From: Salinilacustrithrix flava | Lineage (GTDB): Bacteria; Actinomycetota; Acidimicrobiia; Acidimicrobiales; Salinilacustritrichaceae | Direction: 5' to 3' | Assembly (NCBI RefSeq): GCF_041228405.1 | Contig: NZ_CP133888.1 | Coordinates: 3,906,001-3,970,000 of the forward strand | DNA: 64,000 bases | In this document: positions 51,385 to 60,191 of the stretch, one piece after another | Numbering within the stretch: the stretch's first letter is position 1 | How the letters are laid out: each line of letters begins with the position of its first letter | The notes under the pieces: generated by a model | What the model was told of the DNA's origin: nothing | Seen by the model: only the letters and a program-made list of their open reading frames with translations | The model's database searches: none | Made by a program: the position numbers and the translations under genes

Positions 51385-51564
51385 TCAGTCCTTGCGGAAC
51401 ACGTCCTTGACCTTGTCTGCGGCCTTGTCCGCAGCGTCCTTGACGCCGCCGACGGCTTTGTCGATCTTGCCTTCGTTCTCGAGGTCTTCGTCGCCGGTGA
51501 GGTTGCCGGCCGCTTCCTTGAAGCGGCCCTTGGCCTCGTCGGGGTTGCGGGGTGCGTCAGCCAT
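51385..51564 (-). CDS. CsbD family stress protein
   Basis: A 59-residue CsbD-type protein with the family pattern: NPDEAKGRFKEAAGNLTGDE, then DLENEGKIDKAVGGVKDAAD and a Lys/Asp-rich amphipathic end. CsbD proteins are abundant under general stress in many bacteria; their biochemical role is unknown. AAAGGA lies about 10 nt before ATG 51564. A longer frame upstream has no protein character. Confidence 0.9.
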   Translation of the reverse strand: MADAPRNPDEAKGRFKEAAGNLTGDEDLENEGKIDKAVGGVKDAADKAADKVKDVFRKD

Positions 51565-51743
51565 GGTGGGGGTCCTTTGCATCGGGGAGATGACGGTGCG
51601 ATCCCTTCCCGATGTCGGTGCCGACGAGACATCGGCGTGCGTGCTTGCTTCGACGCCACATGGCCGTCTGCTGGTTCCCCGGATCGCGGACGACGCGGAG
51701 CCCCTCCAGGATTGCACGCCCCACCCACCGGACAGGCGGATGG

Positions 51744-52940
51744 TCAGCGATCCGGCGCCGGGTCGGCGAGGTAGGGCCCGAGGTCATCGAAGCCGACCGT
51801 GGCCAGGGCCACGGGGCGGTCGGTCTCGATGCGGTGCTGCTGGGCGACCGGGCTGTAGACCAACCGCCAGCGGCCGTCGCGGTCGAGGAACAAGGACCCC
51901 TCCCCCGGCCCCTCGCCCTGGGCGTTGGACGACAGCCACGGCCCGTCGAAGGGCTTCGTGCACGGTCCCGCCGGCGTGTCGCAGGCCGCCACCCCGATGC
52001 CGTACGCCGGCTGGTTGAACCAGTTGCCCGAGTAGAAGAGCCACAGGCGACCGTCCGCCTCGATCAGGTGGGGCGCTTCGACGATGCGACCCTCCCACGG
52101 CTGGGTCACCTCGAGGATGGCGGCTGGCTCCCCGACCAGGGCCGTGCCCGTGACGTCGAGGCGCTGGGCGTGGATGGTGGAGGTCGAGGTGCCCTCGACG
52201 TCGCGGTTGTCGTCGGACTTCCAGTGCAGCCACCACGTGCCTTCCCGGTCTCGGAACGTGCGCGGGTCGATGCTGCCGCCGCGGTCCAGCTGGCACACGA
52301 TCGGCTCGGGCTGTGGGTGGTACGGACCCTCCGGCGAGGTGCCCACGGCCGCCCCGATGCACTGCGTCGGGGGATCCAGGTCCGCGACCCGTGCCGTGTA
52401 GAAGAGGACCCACCCGTCGTCGATCCTGGCCACGTCCGGGGCCCACGTCGCCTCCGGCACCGCCCAGGCGCCGACGGTCGGCAGCGCATCACGCACGAAG
52501 TGCCAGGTCTGCAGGTCGGCGGATTCGAGCACGGGCACGTTCTGCTTGGCCCCGACCGCGTCCCGGGCCTCGGTGGTGAACATCAGGTACCGATCCCCCT
52601 CCACCAGGACGAAGGGGTTGGGCAGCGACGGCGACGGCTCGGTCAGCGCCAGCAGCGTCGCCGGTCGATCCGGGTCCGGTGCCGGCGGCAGGTCGAGGCG
52701 CACGAGCGGTGCCGCGTCGGGTGCGTTGGCGACCGGGACGGAGCCGGGTGGGCCCGTGCTGTCCGGCGCGGCCGGCGCAGGGCCGACGTCTGTCGGACAG
52801 CGCACCCCCGCGGCGGTCGTGCCACCCCGGCACGGCTCAGGCGCTGCGTCGCTCGCCCGCACCGCCCCGATGGCCAGGACGGAGAGCACCGCGACCCCCA
52901 CGACGACGGCAGCGGCTCCGATGAGTGCTCGGGTGGACAT
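51744..52940 (-). CDS. GH43-like secreted five-bladed propeller protein
   Basis: A 398-residue exported protein: signal anchor (about 3-27), a Pro/Ala/Gly linker to about 75, then a beta-propeller of the glycoside hydrolase 43/68 type. Blades open with ANPF-like LPNPFVLVEGDRYLMFT, TWAPDVARIDDGWVLFYT and GRIVEAPHLIEADGRLWLFYS; acidic residues in these are where GH43 has its catalytic Asp/Glu. Its likely substrate is an arabinose- or xylose-containing glycan. ATG 52940 directly precedes the signal anchor. No ribosome binding site is clear. Confidence 0.82.
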   Translation of the reverse strand: MSTRALIGAAAVVVGVAVLSVLAIGAVRASDAAPEPCRGGTTAAGVRCPTDVGPAPAAPDSTGPPGSVPVANAPDAAPLVRLDLPPAPDPDRPATLLALTEPSPSLPNPFVLVEGDRYLMFTTEARDAVGAKQNVPVLESADLQTWHFVRDALPTVGAWAVPEATWAPDVARIDDGWVLFYTARVADLDPPTQCIGAAVGTSPEGPYHPQPEPIVCQLDRGGSIDPRTFRDREGTWWLHWKSDDNRDVEGTSTSTIHAQRLDVTGTALVGEPAAILEVTQPWEGRIVEAPHLIEADGRLWLFYSGNWFNQPAYGIGVAACDTPAGPCTKPFDGPWLSSNAQGEGPGEGSLFLDRDGRWRLVYSPVAQQHRIETDRPVALATVGFDDLGPYLADPAPDR

Positions 52941-53025
52941 CGGTGTGCGTGGCCTCGAGGACGTCACCCCCGACGGGTCGCCGGGCGGGTGCCGTGAGGC
53001 TACCGACGCGGCACGATGCTCCCGC

Positions 53026-54351
53026 TCAGGCCGTGACGTACTCCTCGTCCCGCTCGGCCGTGCGGTCGGCGTGGCGACCACCGCGCCGCGCCGCGACGAC
53101 CCGCTCCAGGTCGTTCGGCAGCGGATCGGCCCGACGGCACTGCTCCACGATCAGGTCGGCCTGGTCGTCGAGCACGTCGACCAGCTCGTCACGCCCGGCA
53201 CGGCAGGCGGCCCGCCGCACATCCACCAGCACGCGGACCAGCTCCAACGCCATGGCCGGCTCGGCCGCGGTGACCTGGCGGATGCGATCGGTCGCCACGT
53301 TGGCGAGCGTCGCGGCGTCGGGGTCCGGCGACCACTCGAGCACGCGCCCGTCGTCGGTGCGGCGCGCCGTCCGGCCCAGCCGGTGCTGCACGAGCTCGTG
53401 CAGGATCGCGCCCAGGTACCAGATCGTCTCGTAGACGACCGACGGTGCCCCCGAGCTCCCCGAGCCGGCGTGCACCGCGATGTCGGTGAACTGCGTGAGC
53501 TGACCGACGAGCGCCTGGTCCGCCGACCGTTCGATGTCCACGACGAAGTGCGGCTCGAGCCTTCCCCCGACCTCCTCGCCGATGTCCGGGCCGCGCACGG
53601 TCGCCACCGTCGTCCAGCCCTCGACGAGGAAGGCACCCAGCCCGACCTGGAGCGACACGGTCGTTCCCTCGGGCACCGCTCCCAGCAGCGCGTCCTCGTC
53701 GACCGCGTGCAGCCACCCGGTCGCCGGCGCCACGACCGACGCGGTGGACGACCCGGAGGCCGGCGACGCATCGACGTCCTGTTCGGCCGCGCTGCGGCCG
53801 GCTGCCCGGATGCTGTCGATCACGCCGTGGGCCACCTCGGAGACGAGCACGCTCGGCCGGGTCGAGCGCACGGCGTGCTCGATCGCCACGAGCAGCGCGG
53901 CGATGGCTGCGACCCCGAGCGTTGCCCCGAGCGCAGTCGTGATCGTCGGCGCCGACCCGTCCTCCGATGACGGAACGGCAGCCGCGGCCACCGCGGTGTA
54001 GGCGAGCGCCCCGAGCGTCACCGTGATGACCCGGCGCTGGAAGCGCCCGTGGAGCCGGCCGGCGACGATGGTGGGCGGGACCGCCGATGCGGCCAGCTGA
54101 GCGGCCAGCGGCAGCATCCAGAAGGCGAAGGCCCCGGCGGTGACCAGCGCGGAGAACGTGGCGGCGAGCAGCGACAGGGCGTTGGTCGTCGGGATCTGCA
54201 TGGGCAGCTCGACGGCGCTGTCGGCGACGAGCGCCACCGCGGCGACGGCGACGCCGAGCGCGACGCCGGCCAGCACCTGGAGGCGGTCACGGTGCCGTCG
54301 CACGAAGTGGTCCATGTTCCGCCAGTACCCGATCCGCCGGCGGTTCACCAT
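53026..54351 (-). CDS. DUF2254 family membrane protein
   Basis: A 441-residue protein of the DUF2254 type. The N-terminal about 165 residues have four membrane helices after VNRRRIGYWRNMDHF; the rest is a soluble domain with the motifs RPSVLVSEVAHGVIDSI, ATGWLHAVDEDALL and a mid-section of paired strands. Function unknown; the family is widespread in Actinobacteria. It sits in a run of minus-strand membrane and redox genes with gaps of 30-90 nt. Confidence 0.85.
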   Translation of the reverse strand: MVNRRRIGYWRNMDHFVRRHRDRLQVLAGVALGVAVAAVALVADSAVELPMQIPTTNALSLLAATFSALVTAGAFAFWMLPLAAQLAASAVPPTIVAGRLHGRFQRRVITVTLGALAYTAVAAAAVPSSEDGSAPTITTALGATLGVAAIAALLVAIEHAVRSTRPSVLVSEVAHGVIDSIRAAGRSAAEQDVDASPASGSSTASVVAPATGWLHAVDEDALLGAVPEGTTVSLQVGLGAFLVEGWTTVATVRGPDIGEEVGGRLEPHFVVDIERSADQALVGQLTQFTDIAVHAGSGSSGAPSVVYETIWYLGAILHELVQHRLGRTARRTDDGRVLEWSPDPDAATLANVATDRIRQVTAAEPAMALELVRVLVDVRRAACRAGRDELVDVLDDQADLIVEQCRRADPLPNDLERVVAARRGGRHADRTAERDEEYVTA

Positions 54352-54381
54352 GGGCGAGCGGGGCGCCGGCGGCCCGGTGCC

Positions 54382-55188
54382 TCAGCCCAGGCGCCGCCTT
54401 CGGCGGTGGAGCCACGATGTGGCGCCACCAGCCACGATCGCGCTGGCGAGGAACGCGGCGTAGGCGATCGTCGACGGGTCTCCCCAGTCCACCGTGTCGG
54501 GGTATCGGAGGAGCGCGATGGTCTGGAGCACCCCGAACGTGAGGTAGGCGACCGCGGCCGGCTGCAGACGTGCGACGTCGCGCTCCACGACGGCGTGTGC
54601 CGCCGCCACGCCGAGGCTCAGCACCCAGGCGCCCGTCGCCCGCCCGGTGAGCGCACTCAGCTCCCAGGGCCACAGCGAGGCCGCGTCCTCCGGCGCGAGC
54701 AGCAGGTACAGGCCCAGCGGGAACAGGATGAGCGCCTGCCCGGCGACCAGGGCGCGCAGCGACCCCGGCAACGGGAGCCCCCGGGGGGGATCCGGCCCCG
54801 GCATCCGCTCCTGCGCGATCCACAGCACCGCCATGACGACCGGCACGACGACGTAGATCGCGATCCACGCCCAGGTGACGGCTCGCGTGCCCAGCTCGTT
54901 GGTCGCCTCGAGGTGGAAGGCATCGAGGTGGACGAGGGTGACGACGAGGGTGAGCGTCGTGAAGACGAACACGGTCGGCACCGCGATCCGGGCGTCCACC
55001 CAGCGCCTCGCCATCGCGGCGCGTGCCTCGAAGGCCACGCTCGACCAGTACGCGGCACCGAGGAACGCGGCCGTGAGCGGTGGGTTGATCGTCCAGGCGA
55101 AGAAGCGCTCCGTCCGCTCGGGGAACAGGAACAGCTGGACGCCGGCGAGGAACACCAGCGCGGTCGCCACCCACAGCAGCGCCCGCAT
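54382..55188 (-). CDS. Multi-spanning membrane protein of unknown function
   Basis: A 268-residue membrane protein with about eight hydrophobic segments, starting MRALLWVATALVFLAGVQLF. It contains WPWELSALTGRATGAWVLSLG, a pattern also seen in uncharacterised actinobacterial membrane proteins. ATG 55188 starts at once with a helix; in-frame sequence upstream is antisense-like and overlaps the next gene's end. No family name can be given. It ends 30 nt before the DUF2254 gene. Confidence 0.7.
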   Translation of the reverse strand: MRALLWVATALVFLAGVQLFLFPERTERFFAWTINPPLTAAFLGAAYWSSVAFEARAAMARRWVDARIAVPTVFVFTTLTLVVTLVHLDAFHLEATNELGTRAVTWAWIAIYVVVPVVMAVLWIAQERMPGPDPPRGLPLPGSLRALVAGQALILFPLGLYLLLAPEDAASLWPWELSALTGRATGAWVLSLGVAAAHAVVERDVARLQPAAVAYLTFGVLQTIALLRYPDTVDWGDPSTIAYAAFLASAIVAGGATSWLHRRRRRLG

Positions 55189-55237
55189 CCCACCGCTGAG
55201 CCTCCGCTGTTCGGCAGCGCCTCCCTGCGGGGCCACG

Positions 55238-56935
55238 TCAGCTCGAACCGACGGCAACGCGCCGCATCTCCTCCAGGTAGCGGTGCAGGTACTGCACGGC
55301 GATCGCGCCCTCTCCGACCGCCGACGCCACACGTTTGACCGATCCGCGCCGCACGTCACCGACGGCGAACACGCCGGGCATGCTGGTCTCCAGCGGCAGC
55401 GGCGGCCGGTCGGACCGCTCCTCCGACAGGTCCTGCCCGGTGCAGACGAAGCCCCACTCGTCGCGAGCGACAGACCCTTCCAGCCATCCCGTGTGCGGCC
55501 GTGATCCGATCAGCAGGAACAGCGCGTCGGCCGCCACCGCTTCGTCGTCGCCGGTGGTCCGGTCGCGGACGACGAGGCGGTCGAGGCCGTCGGGTCCGCC
55601 GCCACCGACGACCTCCACGTCGAAGCGGATGCTGATGTTCGGCGAGGCATCCAGCTCCCTGATGAGGTACTCCGACATGCTCGCCGCGAGATCGCCGCCG
55701 CGCACCAGCAACGTGACGCGGTCGGCGTACTTGGCCAGGTGCACCGCCGCCTGGCCTGCCGAGTTGCCTCCGCCGACCACGAAGACGGCCTTGCCGACCA
55801 TCGCCGGGGCCTCGGACACGGCTGCGCCGTAGAACACGCCGTTGCCGATGAGCGCCTCCAGCTCCGGCACGTCGAGGCGCCGGTAGCTCGATCCCGTGGC
55901 GATCACGACCGCAGCGGCCCGCACCGACGAGCCGTCCGACATCTCGATGACCCGGTCGGCGCCATCGCCACGGAGTCCGGTGACCTTCCGCATGAACTGG
56001 AAGGTGGCCCCGAAGGACCACGCCTGTTGGAAGGCGCTGTAGGTCAGTCGGTGTCCGCTGACGCCACGGGGGAAGCCCGGGTAGTTGCGGATGAGGGAGC
56101 TGGTGCCGGCTTGGCCACCCACCGCCTCCGCCTCGATGACGAGGGTGTCGAGCCCCTCCGAGGCGGCATACACGGCAGCGGCGAGACCGGCCGGGCCAGC
56201 CCCGATGATGGCCACGTCGAAGTGCGCGTCCGCCGGCAGCGGCTCCATGAGCCCGAACGCGTCGGCGATCTCGAGGTCGGTCGGGTTGGCGAGCACCGTG
56301 GGCTCGGCGGTGAAGCGGACGACCACCACCGGCAGCTCGGGATCATCGAGCCCGAGGGAGTCGAGCATCCGTCGACCGGTGTCGGAGCGGACGTCGTGGA
56401 AGCCGATCGGGATGTGGTTCCGGGCGAAGCTGTCCCGCAGCTCGTGGCTCCTGGACGTCTTCGGGTCACCGATCACCCGGACCGCCTCGAACCCGGTCTC
56501 GCTGCCGAGCGTCCAGTCCTCGAGGAGCTCGGTCACCGAGCGGTGGAACTCCTCGTCCGGGCGGTGCTCCGGGCGGACCAGGTACTGGTGGATCTCCCCG
56601 GTGGCCAGCGCATCGAACACCTCCCGGGCTCGCCCGAAGTCTCCCCACCCGACGGCCACCGCTCGCATCGCTGCCGGGTGCAGGCGCCGTGCCCGTGCCA
56701 GGACCTCGAGGCCGTCGCGGTCGTGCTCGCCGTACCCGGAGACGACCAGGGCGACCTCCGCGCCGCCATCGCGGTAGGCCACCAACGTCGACACCGCCTC
56801 ATCGGCCCCGTGGCGGGTCGTCACCTCGTAGTCGGCCCCGTAGCGACGCCGGATCTCCTCGCTGAGCACCGCGCACGTCTCGGCATGCTCGCTCGCCACG
56901 ACGATGGCTGGTACGACAGCGCGTTGAGTGGACAC
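55238..56935 (-). CDS. Response-regulator-like domain fused to thioredoxin reductase-like flavoprotein (no CxxC)
   Basis: A 565-residue fusion. Residues about 1-130 look like a receiver-type domain (VVASEHAETCAVLSEEIRRR, ALVVSGYGEHDRDG), about 140-230 a thioredoxin/glutaredoxin-like module without CxxC, and 240-565 a thioredoxin reductase fold with FAD motif VAIIGAGPAGLAAAV, NADPH motif VFVVGGGNSAGQAAVHLA and C-terminal VFAVGDVRRGSVKRVASAVG. Where thioredoxin reductase has ACATCDG this protein has YGAAVSE, so both redox cysteines are missing. It must use FAD directly on a small acceptor or as a sensor. GTG 56935 start. Confidence 0.85.
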   Translation of the reverse strand: MSTQRAVVPAIVVASEHAETCAVLSEEIRRRYGADYEVTTRHGADEAVSTLVAYRDGGAEVALVVSGYGEHDRDGLEVLARARRLHPAAMRAVAVGWGDFGRAREVFDALATGEIHQYLVRPEHRPDEEFHRSVTELLEDWTLGSETGFEAVRVIGDPKTSRSHELRDSFARNHIPIGFHDVRSDTGRRMLDSLGLDDPELPVVVVRFTAEPTVLANPTDLEIADAFGLMEPLPADAHFDVAIIGAGPAGLAAAVYAASEGLDTLVIEAEAVGGQAGTSSLIRNYPGFPRGVSGHRLTYSAFQQAWSFGATFQFMRKVTGLRGDGADRVIEMSDGSSVRAAAVVIATGSSYRRLDVPELEALIGNGVFYGAAVSEAPAMVGKAVFVVGGGNSAGQAAVHLAKYADRVTLLVRGGDLAASMSEYLIRELDASPNISIRFDVEVVGGGGPDGLDRLVVRDRTTGDDEAVAADALFLLIGSRPHTGWLEGSVARDEWGFVCTGQDLSEERSDRPPLPLETSMPGVFAVGDVRRGSVKRVASAVGEGAIAVQYLHRYLEEMRRVAVGSS

Positions 56936-56989
56936 GTCCCCTCCCCGGTCATGGACTCCTTGCAGGGTCCGGGACCTCGTCCACGGATG

Positions 56990-57835
56990 TCAAGGGGCCA
57001 ACCGCCGCACGATGGACGGCAGGTCACGCTCGCCGTCGGGGGTCTGGCCGCCGAGGTCGAGGAACCGCTCCATTCGCCGATGCGACTCCGGATCAGCGAG
57101 CGTGCGATCGAAGCGGCGCGCCTCCTCCAGCAGACCGGCGGTCGGGTCCGCCGTCGCGGCGAGGACGGACGCCTTCGCCTCGCGCACGGCCACCCTCGGC
57201 GACGCGGCGATGCGGTCGGCCAGGTCGTCCACGAAGGCGTCGAGGGCGTCGGCGTCCAGGGCGCGGTTCACGAGACCCCACGCCTCCGCGGTGCGGGCGT
57301 CGATGTCGCCGGACCCGAGGACCATCTCGAGCGCCCGGCCCCGACCGACGAGGTGGGGCAGGCGCTGGGTGCCGCTCCCGCCGGGCAGGATGCCCAGCGC
57401 CACCTCCGGCTGACCGAACACCGCCCGGTCCAGGGCGGCGTAGCGCATGTCGAACGACGACACCACCTCGCACCCGCCACCGCGGACGGCGCCTGCGATC
57501 GACGCGATGGTCGCGCACGGCATGGTGCGCCACCGCTCGACCATCACGTGGAACGGCCCGAGCTCGCTTCGCTCCTCCGCACCCCCGTCGCGGGGCAGCT
57601 CGAGGATGGCGGCCACGTCGAAGTGGGCGATGAAGAAGTCCGGGTTCGCCGAGCCGACGACCACCACCGTGACGTCGTCCGCGGCCTCGAGCGCCTCGGT
57701 CAGCCGGAGGAGCGAGACGAGGAGCGTGACGTCGAGCAGGTTGATGTCGCCGTGGTCGATGGTGACGTCGACCCGCGGACCTCGCTGCGACACCCGCAGA
57801 CCGGTGAGCTCGGGCAGGTCATCGGCGAAGGACAT
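56990..57835 (-). CDS. Enoyl-CoA hydratase/isomerase family protein
   Basis: A 281-residue crotonase-fold protein. The oxyanion-hole segments are FIAHFDVAAILEL and IAGAVRGGGCEVVSSFDM; the catalytic-glutamate loop is FGQPEVALGILPGGSGTQRL. It likely hydrates or isomerises an acyl-CoA. Only one candidate glutamate lies in the usual position, so hydratase and isomerase are both possible. ATG 57835 has TACCCT 6 nt upstream. Confidence 0.85.
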   Translation of the reverse strand: MSFADDLPELTGLRVSQRGPRVDVTIDHGDINLLDVTLLVSLLRLTEALEAADDVTVVVVGSANPDFFIAHFDVAAILELPRDGGAEERSELGPFHVMVERWRTMPCATIASIAGAVRGGGCEVVSSFDMRYAALDRAVFGQPEVALGILPGGSGTQRLPHLVGRGRALEMVLGSGDIDARTAEAWGLVNRALDADALDAFVDDLADRIAASPRVAVREAKASVLAATADPTAGLLEEARRFDRTLADPESHRRMERFLDLGGQTPDGERDLPSIVRRLAP

Positions 57836-57841
57836 GGCCGG

Positions 57842-57847
57842 AGGGTA
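57842..57847 (-). promoter_or_regulatory. -10 box of a leaderless promoter (enoyl-CoA hydratase gene)
   Basis: TACCCT on the minus strand, 6 nt from the ATG at 57835. Confidence 0.55.
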
Positions 57848-57930
57848 CGCCCGGATGCGGAGGCGCCCGGCGGGTGGCGAACTGCGGCTGGGGGCGGAGA
57901 TCCGCAGGAGTTCCTGTCAGCACCCCTTCG

Positions 57931-57936
57931 TACCAT
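57931..57936 (+). promoter_or_regulatory. -10 box of a leaderless promoter (DUF222 gene)
   Basis: TACCAT, 7 nt from the ATG at 57944. Confidence 0.5.
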
Positions 57937-57943
57937 TTGTCCC

Positions 57944-59266
57944 ATGGAGTCGTCCGAGATCGAGGTGATCGTTGGCTCCCTCGCCGAGGGGATCACCGAC
58001 CTCCGCGCGGTCGACCTCAGCCGGCTCACCGCCCGCGAGCTGCTCCAGCTCGCCGGAGCGCTCGAGGTCGTGAGCCGCCGGCTCGACCACGCCAGGGACA
58101 CCCTCGCCGGGCACATCGATGCCACCGGCGCCCACGGCGTCGATGGCCACAAGACCGCCAAGGCCGCCCTCGTCCACATCAACCGGGTGCCCAGGGCCGA
58201 GGCGCACGGCAGCATCCAGACCGCCCGTGCCCTGCGCCGGCTGCCCGAGGTCGACGCCGCCTACGCCGCCGGCAGGATCCCCACCGCATCCGTGCGGGCC
58301 ATCGCACGCGTGGCGTCCAACCCCCGGGTCGAGTGCTTCCTCGACGACCTCGTCGACCGCATCTTCGCCGAGCAGGCCTGCGAGGCCAGCCACGACGACC
58401 TCGTCTCCTTCGTCCGCGACTGGGAGCGCTTCGCCGATGCCGACGGCGCCGACCAGGCCCGGGAGCACGCCCATCGCCGGCGCAACGGCTCACTGGTCCG
58501 CAACGACCTCGCAGGCAGCTGGCACCTGCGGGGCGAGTTCGGGGACCTCCACGGCGCGTCGATGGCCGAGGTCCTCGCTGCGTACGAGCACGCCGAGTGG
58601 CTCGCCGATCGGGACGCCGCCATCGCCGAGCACGGTCCCGGCGCGACGCCCGACCAGTTCCCCCGCACACCCGCGCAGCGCCGGGCCGATGCGATGCTCG
58701 CCATCTTCCGGCGGGCGGCGGCCGCGCCCGCCGATGCCCAGTCACCCGAGCCCCTCGTCAACATCGTCATCGACCAGGAGACGCTCGAGACCGAGCTCGC
58801 ACGGGCCGCCGGAGCGCCCGCCGACCACGACGCATCCCGTAACTCCGGCCGGATCTGCCGCTCCACCAGCGGCCACCCCATCCACCCCGCCGATGCGGTC
58901 GCCGCGATCCTGGTCGGCCACGTCCGCCGCGTCGTGGTCGATGCCGCATCCAACGTCATCGACCTCGGCCGCCGCCGGCGCTGCTTCACCGGCAGCAGCC
59001 GGGACGCCGCCCTCCTCCAGTCCGCAATCCGCGATCGGGGCGGCACCACCTGCTTCTGGGCCGACTGCAACAGCCCACCGCAGTGGATGCAGGTCGATCA
59101 CGACCAGACCTGGCGCGCCCTCGGCCCGTCGGACATCGCCAACAGCCAGACGGCGTGCGGCTACCACAACCGCTTGAAGGAGACGGGTTACCGGCCCGTC
59201 CGCGGACCCGACGGGACGTACACGTACCGGCGCCCGGACGGTACCGAGATCACGCCGCCGGTCTGA
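57944..59266 (+). CDS. DUF222-HNH endonuclease family protein
   Basis: A 440-residue actinobacterial DUF222 protein with a C-terminal HNH domain. DUF222 spans about 20-330 (LTARELLQLAGALEVVSRRL, a basic region RREAHAHRR-like, and PRTPAQRRADAMLAIFRR). The nuclease has CFWADC, then MQVDHDQTW (His-Asp of the HNH core) and the late NSQTACGYHNRLK. These genes occur in many copies in actinobacterial genomes and can act as mobile or intron-like nucleases, but no intein or intron is visible here. ATG 57944 follows TACCAT by 7 nt. Confidence 0.88.
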   Translation: MESSEIEVIVGSLAEGITDLRAVDLSRLTARELLQLAGALEVVSRRLDHARDTLAGHIDATGAHGVDGHKTAKAALVHINRVPRAEAHGSIQTARALRRLPEVDAAYAAGRIPTASVRAIARVASNPRVECFLDDLVDRIFAEQACEASHDDLVSFVRDWERFADADGADQAREHAHRRRNGSLVRNDLAGSWHLRGEFGDLHGASMAEVLAAYEHAEWLADRDAAIAEHGPGATPDQFPRTPAQRRADAMLAIFRRAAAAPADAQSPEPLVNIVIDQETLETELARAAGAPADHDASRNSGRICRSTSGHPIHPADAVAAILVGHVRRVVVDAASNVIDLGRRRRCFTGSSRDAALLQSAIRDRGGTTCFWADCNSPPQWMQVDHDQTWRALGPSDIANSQTACGYHNRLKETGYRPVRGPDGTYTYRRPDGTEITPPV

Positions 59267-59351
59267 CTGCGCTCCCTGCCGAATCGGGACCGATGACCCT
59301 ACGACCGGCCGCGCTGCGCATCGATGCTCGTCGGAGACGTGGGGGTGAACC

Positions 59352-59528
59352 ATGGCGAACGACGAACAGGAGCGTGGACCAGCGAGGGAGCAGGCCAGCC
59401 CGTCCAAGCGGTACCAGACCTGGAACGGGGAGCCCTGCCCTCGCCACGTGCGCGTCGACGGCACCGTCGAAGGCTCCGGCGACTGCCTCGGGTGCGGGAC
59501 CTGCCTGCTGGGATCCGGCCTGCTCTGA
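59352..59528 (+). CDS. Small cysteine-rich protein (58 aa)
   Basis: A 58-residue protein: a polar N-terminus (MANDEQERG), then YQTWNGEPCPRHVRVDG and a C-terminal GDCLGCGTCLL. Four cysteines in the pattern CPxH...CxxCxxC suggest zinc or iron-sulfur binding. Codon third positions are almost all G or C, and GGGGGTG precedes ATG 59352, supporting expression. No family recognised. It lies between the DUF222 gene and the DUF2231 gene on the same strand. Confidence 0.65.
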   Translation: MANDEQERGPAREQASPSKRYQTWNGEPCPRHVRVDGTVEGSGDCLGCGTCLLGSGLL

Positions 59529-59644
59529 CCGGCGACGGGCTGCGCAGTGCACGACCGGAGACGCGAGGTGGGGGCGGGGCCGACTCCGACAGCTGATCGC
59601 CGCGGGCGATTGACAGACAGCGCCCGCCATGGGGTGATGGACCC

Positions 59645-60160
59645 GTGGCCATCGATCCCGGACACCAGCGAGCAAAGCGGCCGCGCACCGTCGCCGCCGG
59701 CCCACACGGCCACCCGTTCCATCCGGTGCTGGTCACCATCCCCATCGGCGCTTGGATGGCCAGCCTCGTCTTCGACGTCGTGTCGAATACCTCCGACGAC
59801 CCCGAGATCTTCGCCACCGGCGCGCAGTGGCTCATCGGGATCGGCCTCGTCGGGGCGGTCCTGGCAGCGGCCTTCGGCATGCTCGACCTCCTCTCCGTCC
59901 CTGCGGGCACCACGGCGCGGCGGACCGGACAGCTGCACATGGTCCTCAACCTGGCCGTCACCGCCGCCTTCGCCGTGTCCTTCGTGCTCCGGTACGGAGA
60001 CACCGACGAGGAGGTGTCGGCCGGGCTCATCGTGCTCTCGGCCGTCGCGCTCGCCGTGCTCGGACTGTCGGGATGGCTTGGGGGCAAGCTCACGTACCGC
60101 TACGGCGTGCGCGTCGTCGAGGAAGACCTCCAGGCCGACGGCTTCGTCGACGGCCACTGA
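59645..60160 (+). CDS. DUF2231 family membrane protein
   Basis: A 171-residue membrane protein of DUF2231: HGHPFHPVLVTIPIGAWMAS is the first helix with the family's conserved His-Pro, followed by three more helices (about 65-82, 96-113, 127-142). Relatives are associated with haem or redox systems but the role is unknown. GTG 59645 start. It is followed 31 nt later by a small lipoprotein gene. Confidence 0.85.
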   Translation: MAIDPGHQRAKRPRTVAAGPHGHPFHPVLVTIPIGAWMASLVFDVVSNTSDDPEIFATGAQWLIGIGLVGAVLAAAFGMLDLLSVPAGTTARRTGQLHMVLNLAVTAAFAVSFVLRYGDTDEEVSAGLIVLSAVALAVLGLSGWLGGKLTYRYGVRVVEEDLQADGFVDGH

Positions 60161-60191
60161 GCCTGGGAGACGACGACACGAGGTCCGACCA

